Part shown: positions 16,140 through 27,178 of the stretch, in pieces
How the letters are laid out: each line of letters begins with the position of its first letter
How positions within the stretch are numbered: the stretch's first letter is position 1
Source of the DNA: Pyrenopolyporus hunteri
Taxonomy: Eukaryota > Ascomycota > Sordariomycetes > Xylariales > Hypoxylaceae
Assembly: GCA_902806595.1 (NCBI GenBank)
Contig: CADCXC010000021.1
Location: 1 to 64,000, forward strand
Reading direction: 5' to 3'
DNA length: 64,000 bases
The notes under the pieces: model-generated
The model's database searches: none
What the model saw: only the letters and a program-made list of their open reading frames with translations
What the model was told of the DNA's origin: nothing
Program-made: the position numbers and the translations under genes

Positions 16140-16401
16140 TATAATTTTATATTAAAAAATTTATCGTAACGATAATAATAATAAATATACTTTTATTAAA
16201 TACTTCGTCGTTTTAAACAACGAAAACTTAAAACATACACTTTAAAAAAATATATAAATATCGATTAATATAAAATTAATTGGTTATATTTTTACATAAA
16301 TAAATATAATAAATATAACTTTTTTTCGTAACTTTTATATTAAGCGATCGTTTAATATTTTCCCCTCGATTTATTAATTAATAACTCTTTATTATTTAAT
16401 A
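16140..16401 (+). repeat. 3' LTR (copy C) of the copia element
   Basis: It is colinear with copy B and has the same length. It differs mainly by further C-to-T and G-to-A changes (for example TTTATCGTAACG against TCCACCGTAACGG), as expected when the two LTRs of one element mutate independently under RIP. It is preceded by A-rich purine tracts at 16092-16124 that suit a polypurine tract. Confidence 0.85.
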
Positions 16402-17943
16402 TAAATATATTTAATTTTATTTTTTAATTAATATTTTATATAATAAAAATTATAATAAATAATATTATATTATAATTTATTATAAAATAATTTAAAAATT
16501 AATCGTTTAATTTTACGTTATAAAATAAATTTTAAAAATTAAAAATAAATTTTTATTAATATTATAAAAAAAAAATAAAAAAAATAAATTATAATTTTTT
16601 AAATTACGAAATTAATATAACGTATTTATATTATATAAAACGATATAATTTAACTTATTAATTATTTTATATCGTTAAACGATTATATAATATTATAATA
16701 ATAAATTTAAATAAATAATTATTTAATTATTATAATATAATAATTTATAAAAAAATTTAAATTAAATTATATTATATTAATTCAAATATAAATATATTAA
16801 ATAAAAGTCGTAATTATATTTTTAATAATTATAAAAACGTAAAAAAAAAAATTTTTATAAAACGTATAAATATATAAATTTTTTAAAATTATTTTTATAA
16901 TTTTATATCGTAAATATATTTTTTTATATATATATATTATATATAAATATTTATATAAAAAATATAAAAATAAATTATTATTTTATTATATTAAACGTTA
17001 AATTAATCGATTTAAAGTTATTAATTTATTATTAAAAGTTTTAATTAAAAAGTTAATTTTCGAATAACTTTAAATAATATTTATTATTATAAAATATTTA
17101 AATAAATAAATATATAAACGTTATTATTACGGGATTTTAATTATTTTAATATTAATTTAAGTTTTAAATTAATTTTTTTTTAAAATATTTTATTATTTTA
17201 TCGTATTTTATTTTATTATTTATTTAATATTTCGATTATTATAAATTTTTTAATATAATTTAATTTATAATTTAATTTTATTAAAATAATCGAATATAAT
17301 AATAAATTAATATAAAAATTATTAAAATTTATAAATTTTTTTATAATTTATAAAAGTTAATAAATTTTAAATTTAATTAATATAATTAATACGCGATTAA
17401 ATAATTTAAAAATTCGAATTATTACGTAGTTAAATAATTTTAAGGTTTAAATAAATAATCGATTCGAAATTTTAAAAGTTTAATTAAATAAATGGTTTAT
17501 TATTTTAAATATTTATTTAAAAATTACGTAAAAAATTTTATTTATATTTATATTTAATTATTTACGTATTTAAATATTAAAATTATATTATAAAAATATT
17601 AATATTTTTATATAATTTATAAATAATAATATTTTATAAATAAATATTAAATTTAAATCGTTTTTATTTATATAAAATAATATTATTATTAAGAAATTAT
17701 AAAATAAGTTAATAGATAATATAATAAAATTATCCGGTAAAAAATTATATAATAAAGTTATAATCGATATATTTATTTTTATTTTCGATAATTTTTAAAT
17801 TAAAATAAATTTCGTTAATTTTAAAGTTTAACGTTAATAAATTAAAAATAATTAAATTTAAAAAAGTTTTATTAATAATCGATGTTATTAACGTACGTAT
17901 TTAAATAATTAAAATTTAAATATAAAAAAAATAAATATAATAA
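16402..17943. other. RIP-degraded sequence, unassigned
   Basis: This is AT-rich, CpG-only sequence with no open frame between the copia element and the next LTR copy. I see no recognisable motif in it. Confidence 0.6.
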
Positions 17944-18182
17944 TATAATTTTATATTAATGTATTTATCGTAGCGATAATAACGGTAGATATAATTTTAT
18001 TATATATTTTATCGTTTTACGTAATAAGCGATTAAGTTATAAATTTTAAATAAAAATATATTTTTAATTAATATAAATTTAATTTAATTTTTCTTTTTTA
18101 TATTTATATAATTTAATTAATTTATTTTTTTTTATTTTATATTATATAATTATATAATATAAAATCGTTTATTATTTAATAA
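17944..18182 (+). repeat. LTR copy D, diverged
   Basis: It shares the opening TATAATTTTATATTAA, the GTATTTATCGTAGCGATAAT block and the ATCGTTTTACGTAATAAG block with the other LTR copies, but is shorter and more diverged towards its end. It appears to be a solo LTR lying 126 bp before copy E. Confidence 0.65.
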
Positions 18183-18308
18183 ATTTTTATTATATTAATA
18201 ATAAAAAAAATTACTTTTTAAATTAATCGATTTTTATAATTATTAAATTAAAAAAAATATATAATTATTTAATTTTAATATAATTTTTTACTTTAATATT
18301 TATAATAA

Positions 18309-18567
18309 TATAATTTTATATTAACGTATTTATTGTAACGATAATAATAATAAATATATTTTTATTAAATATATCGTCGTTTTACGTAATAAATAATTAA
18401 AGTATAATTTTTAAAAATAAATATATTTATTAATTAATACGAAATTAATCGATTTATAACTTTTATATTTTTATAATTTAATTAATTTATTTATTTCGTT
18501 ATTTTTTATTATGCGATTATATATTAATTAATCGATTATAAATTAATAATCCTTTATTTATTTAATA
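18309..18567 (+). repeat. LTR copy E
   Basis: It is a full-length match to the LTR family in the same orientation, including the ATTTATTAATTAATACGAAATTAAT block. This copy shows what LTR copy F looked like before the foldback element entered it: its uninterrupted ATATTTATTAATTAATACG is the sequence obtained by removing the insert and one target duplication from copy F. Confidence 0.75.
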
Positions 18568-21500
18568 ATATTATATTTAATTTTTTAAATATTTTATTTT
18601 ATAATATATAAATTTTATTTTAAATTTATAAAAATAGTCGAAAAAAAAAATAATTATAATTTAAAAGTTATAAATTTAATATATATTATACGAAATAATA
18701 AAATTATTTTTAAATTTACCGCTAATTATTTAAATTTATTAAATATTTATTTACTTTAAGTAAATAAATAATAAATTATAAATTACGAATATTATTTATA
18801 TTATAATAAATAATTTAAAATTTAAATTTTTATATAAATACCCTATAATTTTTTTTTATTATTATATTAATAAAATAAATATTTTATTTAAAATACGAAA
18901 TATTTTATTAATTAAATAACGAAATTAATATATTTAATTTAACTTTTAAATCGATATTAAATATTAATAAATGGTAATTAATTCGAAGGATATTTAAATA
19001 TAAAAACTTTCGTTATTATTCGATTATTTATAAATTTATACGTATTTTATTATAATAATTTTTACTTTTTTTACGTTTAATAAATTTTAAATTTTATATT
19101 TTAAAACTTTCGATATATTAAATTTTAAATAAAAATCGAATAATATTAATTTTTTAATAAAATTATATTTATCGACGTTAATAATTTTTTCGTTAAAATA
19201 AAACTTAAGTTTTTTTATTAAATTTACGTAATATTATTTATTAATATAAGTAACATTAATTACGTTTATACCCTTTAAAATATATAATATAATATACTTT
19301 AAAAAAATAAATTAATAAATTTATTATATTTTTTTTTAAAATATATTTTAAACGTTACGACGTATAAAAAATCGAAATATTTATAATTATTTTTCGATGA
19401 CGTAATAATTTTTTCGAAGTCGTAAATTACCGTTTTATATTAATTTAATTCGATATTTTATATAATAATTATATTATACGATAAAATATTTCGATGTTAA
19501 AAATTTTATTTATATATAAAATTTAAAACGTTTAAAATATCGTAAAAAAATATTAATCGCATCGACGTTAAAAGTTTCGTTATAATATAATATTTATAAA
19601 AAAAATATTTAATTAATAATATAATAATATAATATATATTACGAAATAATTAATAATAAAATAAATTTAAGTTATAATTATATTACGTTTTTAAAGTCGA
19701 TACGAAATAAATATTAAAAAATAATTTATCGATATAAATTTCGTTTTATAAATTTTTTAAATAAAATATTTTATAATGTTTTTTAATAATTATATTTTTT
19801 ACGATAACGAATTTTTTATTAAATATTATTATATTCGATATAATAATATTAAATTTACCCGTCGTTATTAATCGATTATAAAAAATAATATTATTAATAT
19901 AATGTTAAATAACGTAAAAAATAAAGTTTAATTTAAAGTTTAATCGCGGAGTTTTTTAAGGTTATTTATAAAAAAAAAGTTTATTTCGTTATTAAATAAA
20001 AACGCTTATATTTTTATTATAAATAAAAAAATTTAAAATGAATTTTATCGATTCGATACGTATTTAATTATATTTTTTATAAAAAAGGATTTTTTAATTA
20101 TATTTTAAAATTATATCGTTTTTATTAAACGTAACGTCGATGTATTAAAGCGGGTAATTAAATAATATAATACGTAATATAAAATGTTCTAAACGTTAAT
20201 AAAATTAAAATAACGTTAAAATAATTGGAAATATTAAATATAATTTTAATATTTTTAATAAAATATTCGCGTTTATATGTAAATAATTAAAAGATTTTCC
20301 TTCGATTATTTATTCGAAGTTAAATTAATTAATTTTTTATATGGTATTTAAATAAAAATAAAGTTATAAAGTTAATAATTTAAAGTTTAAAATAGGGATT
20401 ATTATTATATTTTACGGATAATAAATGAAATTATTATAATATTAATATTAAAATGTTTAATTTAAAAATTTAATAATTTAATTTATTAATCGACGAATTT
20501 TAAAATTATTGGAAGTTATAATTAAAAATTTAACGAAAGTAAATAAAAAAAAGAAATTAATATATAAGGCGTTTTTTAAAATAATTATATTTAATAAATC
20601 GTAATTGTTAAATTAACGAAAAATTATTATTTTAAAAAAAAAAATAAATAAAAAAGGAAAAAATATTATTATTTAAGTAAAAAATATTAAAATTTTATAT
20701 AAAATATTAAAAATATTTTTAAACGAATAATTATATATTAAAATATAAAATATTAAAAATATTTAAATATTTAAAAATATTTATAAATATTTATTCGATA
20801 TTTATTTTAATAAAAAATTACGATATAAATTAATATTTTTATATAAATATATTAAATAAAAAAATAATTTATTTTAAATTTATTTTAAAATATATTATTA
20901 TTTATTTATCGAATAAAATTTTAAAATATATTAAAAAATAAAAAATAATAATTTAATTTATATAAGTAAATATTAATAAAAATTATAATATATTATAATA
21001 TTATATAATTTTTATATACGAATTATATATAAAATAAACTTTTTAATAAATTTAAATTAATCGAAGCGTCGATATTAAAAGAATTATTAATATTTTTTTA
21101 TATATTTATTTAATTTTTTTATTTATTTTTTATAAATTTTAATTTACTTTTATAATAATTTAATTTAGTGAAGAATATTTTAACTTAAAATTATAAGTTT
21201 TTATATGTCGTTAAATAAAAAAAATCTTTAAAAAATAATTCGAAAAAAAAAAAAAAACGAAAAGTTTTAATATTATACCTATATTTATATTATTACCGTC
21301 GATTTTTTTCGTTAATAAATACTTCGAAAAAATTATCGACTTTAATAAATTTATTTTTAAAAAGGTTTAATTAAGTTATTATCGTAATTTATTTATTTTT
21401 ATATATTATATTTTATTCGAATTTAAAAAAAAAATAAATTTAATTTTTAATTAATGTATTATTAATCGTATATTTTAACTACTTTATAATTATAAATTAA

Positions 21501-24500
21501 ATAATTTAAATTATAATAAACGTATAAAGTTATATTAAATTTATGACGTTTTTTTATTTAAATTATCGATATTTAATTTTAATAAACGATTTTTTATTTT
21601 TACCCGTTTAAATTTAACGTTAATTAAAAAATAATATCGTCGTTTATTTTCGAATACGACTATTTTATCGAATTCGAATATATTAATTTTTATTATATTC
21701 TTTTATCGATAATATTTTTATTATCTACCTTCGAATATAATTATTTTACCGAGTTTAAATACGTTAATTTTTATTATATTTTTTTATCGATAATATTTTT
21801 ATCGTATATAAACCTCCCCTTAATATTAAATATTTTATAAAATAACTTATAATATAATAAATTAAATAATAAAATAACTATATTAATTATAAAATAATAA
21901 AATAAAAATTTCGATTTTTCGAAACTTAATCGAAGTAATATATTTTACCGTTTAAAATAAAACATTATTAACCGATATAATAATAACATTTAAAACGATT
22001 TTATTATACGGAAAAACTTTAAATAAAAATAAATAAAAAATTATTAAAAAATAAAATAAAAGGAACGTTAAATTAAAAATACGATTATTATCGTAATTAT
22101 TATTTTATAATTTTAATAATAATTTATATAAATAAATTAAATTTATATAATATATATTAAATTACCGGATTTTTATTTATATTTTAAATTAAAATTATTT
22201 TTTATATTTTTAAAAGTTTTATTTATTAAATTATATAATAATCGATTATTATTTTTTTTTTTAATATTATTTTTTATTAATTAATAAAATTAATTTTATT
22301 AATAACTTTATATACGTAATTCGAATCGACGATATAAATATATTTATTATATATAATTTATAAAATTTATTAATTTTATCGTATATTTTTTAATTCGCGA
22401 TTTTTTAATGTAAAATTATAAGTTTATAATATAAATTAAAGGAAATTATTATAAAAAATTAATAATTATATATTACCGTTTTTCGTTAAAATTATTATTT
22501 AATATTTATTTATTTACGTATAATAAATAATAAAAGTTAAACATTAATCGTTTAATTATTTATTAAAAGGAAAAAATCGATAAAGTAAATTCGATAACGT
22601 TTTAAATTTTTTAAATTTTAAACTTATTTTTTAAAAACATTTTATATCGATTAAATAATTAAACGTTAATTTTATTTTAAAAAAAAACGTTAATCGATAA
22701 ATTCGATCTTTTAAACGTTTAATAATTATATTTATTTATATTATAATTAATAATTAATTTTTTAAAATAAAAATAAATAATATTTACTACCTATATTAAT
22801 AAAATTAATTCATTAAAATATTAACCTATATTTTTAATATTAAAATATTTAAAAAAATTATATCGATATATAATATATAAAATTACGACGTTATATTAAT
22901 GTTATATTTATTTTTATCGACATTTTATTTACCGATTATTTATAAAATAATAATTTTAATACGTTTTAATTAAATAATTAAATAAATTTAAAATATTATA
23001 AATTAATAATATATTAATAATTTTTTAATTTGATATTTAAATTTTAAGTTTTTTTTAATATTATCGTAAAATATAATTAAAATAATATAAATTTCGTATC
23101 GATATAAATAAAAAAAATATTAATTCGAATAAATTATTAATAAAATAAATAATTTTAAAATAAATTTTTTAATATATATTTAATATTATTAATAAAATAT
23201 TATTATTTAAATAAATTATTCGATTAAAATATTTAAATATAAAATTTTATAATATTATATTTTATTAAATTATTTATTAATTTAAAAGACGATTAATTTA
23301 ACGATATTATTTTTTTTATTCGATTTTTTATTTATTAAATATTATATTATTAAATATTAAATTATATGTATATTATTTATCGTTTTTTCGTCGTTTTTTT
23401 TTATAATCGATAATATAATAGTAATATTTTTAAAGAGATAATTAATATTCGAGTTATACGAAAATGAAAAATATAATAATAATATTTTTCGAAAAATAAT
23501 TAATATATATATTTAAATTATATTAAAATAAAAGAAAATATTATTATTGAAAACGTAAATTATATATTTTCGTAAATATATTTAATTAATAAAAATGTTA
23601 TTATTATAAAAGTAAATTTTATAAATATAATAAATTATTAATTTAACTTTTATATAAAATAATTAAATTCGAAAAAAAATTAATAATAAAAAAAAATAAA
23701 TAATAAAAATTATCGATATTTATATTATTTAAATAATAACATAAATAAAATATTCGTTAAAACGTTATTTAATAAATTAAATATTTATTTAAATAAATAA
23801 TTTCTCGATAAATATTAAAATAAATTAAATATTTCCCCGTTTTTTTATTTATAAAAATTATTATTTTTTATTTTTTTACGAATTTATATATATCGAAATT
23901 ATTATAAATATTTATTATTATACGTAATTATTTTTTTATTAAATATTATTTATATTATATAATATTTAAATATATAAATAAATATTCGAAATTTTTAATA
24001 TTAATAAAATTATTATAAAATTACTTAACATTTTATAAAATAAAATTTTTAACATCGTTTAAAACTTTTAAATCGATAAAATTAATAATTTTTCGTTTAA
24101 ATAATAATTATATTTTGTGTTAATAAAAAATAATATCGCATTTAATATTATATTATTATTTATACGATTTATATAATATTAACGTTTTATTAACGATTTA
24201 TAGTTTTTATTAATTTTTTTTTACGTTAATTTAAAAATATTATAAATTATAAGTTATTTTTTCGTAATTAAATTACCCCCCCCCCCTTTTTTTTATTTTT
24301 ATTTTATTATATTTTTTAAAATTATATTTATAATTAATTTAAAATTTTCTTTTAAAAAACCCGGTAAAATTAAATATTAATTAATAAATATTTAAATAAT
24401 TTTTATTAATTCGATTAAAAAATATAAATATTTATTAAATTTTATAATTATACGTAATATTAATCGAAAATTAACGTATAATTTTAAATTTTTTAAATAA

Positions 24501-26153
24501 TTTAACCTTTTTTTTCGAAAGATATATTATTTTATATTAATATTTAATTAACGTTAAAAAATTTACGTAAATAAATATAATTTTAAAAATAAATTATATA
24601 ATTATTTTCTTTTAATATATATATATATATTAACTTCGATTATTAATATTAAATGTTTATTTTTATTTTTATAAAATTTTAACTTTATATATTACATTTA
24701 TTTTTTAATTATTTTTTATAAATTATTAATTTTCGAATATTTTATTATACTCGCTTTTAAAAAATCCTCGAATAAATTAAATCGATAATAAATTATTTTA
24801 ACGTAAAATATCTATTTCTAAAAATAAAATATCGTTATTTTTAAATAAAATAATAAATTTATTAACCCCGTAATAATTAAATTAAAAACATTCGACTTTA
24901 TTAATAAACGTAAATTTAATTAAAACTAAATAAAATCTTTTAATTAAAATTTAAAAAAAAAAAAATTTTTCTTTTAAAATTTATATAATCGATTATTTTT
25001 TTTATCGACGATAATAATAAACGATTAAAAATAATTAATAATGTTTTTTTAATCGATTTTATTATTTAAATTTTAACGTAAATTAAAAAAATCTTTATAA
25101 ATAAAACGGTAATAAAAATAATTTAAAATTCGAAAATATATTTAATTTTATATAATTTTTATTTTTAAAATAATTTATTTATAATATTTTATTTATTAAT
25201 TTAAATTAAAATAAATTATTATTTTTAATAATTATAATTATAATCGAAATTATTATTTTCGAAAATTAAAATTAATATAATTTTAATCGTTAATTATTAA
25301 TTTCGAAAATAAACTTTTATATTTTTTAAATTAAATATATTTATTAATAAATTTTAATTATATATATAATAATAATTAATATTATTTTATTATAAAAATA
25401 TATTTACGTAAATTATAAAATAAATTAAAATTTTTTTTAATATTATATCGTTTTATTTAATTATTTTTATAATATTTACATTAAATATTATTATAATTAT
25501 AATAATAATAAATATTTATTTAAACGTAATATATATTAATTTATTAATATAAAATAATTATTTTAATTATTTATAATAAATAATAAAAAATATATATAAA
25601 TAAACGATATATTTAAAACTATTTTTAATTTATTTTTAATATTTATACGCATTAAAAAATCGCGATTTACTTTAAATTTTATTTTTTAAATAATTAAAAA
25701 TATTAAAACTTAATTATTTAATATTATTAATTAAATTAAAAAACTTAAACATTAAAAATTAATCGTAAATATTTAACGTTATATTTATTTAAATTTATAA
25801 AATTATATTCGTAAAATATATGTTTTTTATATATTTTTTATATATATTTAATTCGATAATTTAATTAATTATTTAAAAATTTTCGTGTAATAAAAAAATT
25901 ATTTTTTATATTATATAAAATTTTAATTTATTAATTTCGTAAAAAATAAAAAAAAAAAAACGTAAATTATAATTTATAAAAATAAAATTTAATTTATATT
26001 AAATATATTTAATAAAACGACGAAATTATCGTATATTTTATTATTAATTATTTAATTTCGTTAAATAATCGTTTAATATTTATAAAAATTATTTTTTTTA
26101 TTTATAAATAAATATTTATAATAATTATATAATTAATACGTATTTTATAATAA
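18568..26153. other. RIP-degraded repeats, possible minus-strand coding ghost
   Basis: AT-rich, CpG-only sequence. Between about 19300 and 19850 the minus strand reads for long stretches with only RIP-type stops, so an old transposon gene may lie there; I could not identify it. A run of 11 C at 24276-24286 is the only long C tract in the whole AT block. There is no other recognisable structure. Confidence 0.5.
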
Positions 26154-26269
26154 TATAATTTCGTATTAAAATATCTATTATAATAATAATAATAATAAAT
26201 ATACTTTTATTAAATATTTCGTTATTTTACGTAATAAATATTTAAAATATAATTTTTAAAAATAATATA

Positions 26270-26277
26270 TTTATTAA
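26270..26277. repeat. Target-site duplication, left
   Basis: TTTATTAA immediately precedes the foldback element and is repeated exactly at 27037-27044 after it. LTR copy E has only one copy of this word at the equivalent position. Confidence 0.88.
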
Positions 26278-27036
26278 GAGTTTTGCTATTGGCACTCCCT
26301 AAAATTGCTATCGGACCTTATTGGCACTCCCAATACAAAAAGTACATCTCCCACCCCGTACTCGGCCTCACTAACACATTCTCATACAAAAATGCAGCAA
26401 AACCAGATAGTCTCTCCGAGTACGGGTACACTTTTTCAATTGATTCAATTACATACAGCTCCCACCATATATCCCACTATATATTCTATTATATCCCACC
26501 CATTCTAAGGATGCAAAATATAAAAAATACATCGCCAGTTTCGCCTCAATTAGACCTTTCTAATGGTATAAGTTTCATATCGGTGCATGCCCTATTTCGA
26601 AAGCTATTCGAATATATACTCAATTCCAAACGGGTGTCAAAGGTGTAAGTGGTGGCCCGGGGTGGTCATGTGATCCCCTTTTGCGGTCGCATACCCCTTT
26701 GACATCCGTATGGAATTAAGTATATATTCAAATAGCTTTTGAAATAGGGCATGCACCGATATGAAACTTATACCATTAGAAAGGTCTAATTGAGGCGAAA
26801 CTGGCGATGTATTTTTTATATTTTGCATCCTTAGAATGGGTGGGATATAATAGAATATATGGTGGGAGCTGTAGGTAATTGAATCAATTGAAAAAGGGCA
26901 TAAGGTGTACATTATGTATTAACGCGATTATACGTAGATTTGTATGTGGAGTTGTTAGATACGGCAGGTATTTTAATGTATTGGGAGTGCCAATAAGGCC
27001 CGATAGCAAAACGAGGGAGTGCTAATAGCAAAACTC
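26278..27036. mobile_element. hAT-like foldback/MITE element, young, non-RIPed
   Basis: A 759 bp island of normal base composition lies inside a RIP-dead LTR. It starts GAGTTTTGCTATTGGCACTC and ends with its complement. The 59 bp terminal inverted repeats are 26278-26336 and 26978-27036, with about six mismatches. A second, longer inverted repeat forms the core: 26431-26644 pairs with 26696-26896 around a ~51 bp spacer. The outer segments between ends and core (26337-26430 and 26897-26977) do not match each other. The insert is bordered by a perfect 8 bp duplication TTTATTAA (26270-26277 and 27037-27044), the size typical of hAT transposons. It encodes no transposase, so it would need one supplied from elsewhere. 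The class assignment rests on duplication length and end structure. Confidence 0.88.
26431..26896. repeat. Core inverted repeat of the foldback element
   Basis: The left arm 26431-26644 and the right arm 26696-26896 are reverse complements over about 200 bp. The left arm carries one ~12 bp extra piece (a near-repeat of ATATCCCACT) and there are a handful of single-base differences, mostly transitions. A transcript through it could fold into a long hairpin. Confidence 0.88.
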
Positions 27037-27044
27037 TTTATTAA
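27037..27044. repeat. Target-site duplication, right
   Basis: TTTATTAA immediately follows the foldback element and matches 26270-26277. Confidence 0.88.
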
Positions 27045-27178
27045 TTAATACGAAATTAAATCGTTTATAATTTTTATATATATATAATTTAATTTATTTT
27101 ATTTATTTTATATTTTTTATTATATAATTATATAATAATTAATTAATTATTAATTAACGATTTTTTATTTATTTAATA

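Larger units (their letters stand above)
10005..16401 (+). mobile_element. Ty1/copia LTR retrotransposon, killed by RIP
   Basis: Two matching direct repeats of 262 bp (10005-10266 and 16140-16401) flank a 5.9 kb interior. A degraded gag-like frame starts with ATG at 10958. Near the 3' end the frame still reads, through RIP stop codons, as copia RT/RNase H: R-K-T-Y-I-A-S-I at 15352-15375, L-F-V-F-V-D-K-S-F near 15534-15560, and Y-E-C-L-I-K-L at 15835-15855. The counterpart of the family's NPADAMTK motif lies near 15954-15980, one frame over. RNase H at the extreme 3' end with no integrase after it fits copia rather than gypsy. Purine-rich tracts at 16092-16124 lie just before the 3' LTR, so the element runs on the plus strand. 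No target duplication can be recognised. Confidence 0.85.
26154..27178 (+). repeat. LTR copy F, interrupted by a foldback element
   Basis: The left half (26154-26277) and the right half (27037-27178) together make one LTR of the family. They are separated by the non-RIP insert at 26278-27036. The right half resumes with TTTATTAATTAATACGAAATT and continues to the family's ending TTTATTTATTTAATA. Both halves are fully RIP-degraded. Confidence 0.85.

Noticed and set aside
10000..16406. Target-site duplication of the copia element
   Set aside because: The five bases on either side (AGTTA and TAAAT) do not match. RIP and decay may have erased it, so no claim is made.
26283..26912. Open frames of 121 and 91 codons on opposite strands in the foldback element
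   Set aside because: They encode the same peptide because they lie in the two arms of the inverted repeat. They carry no known domain and are by-products of the palindrome.
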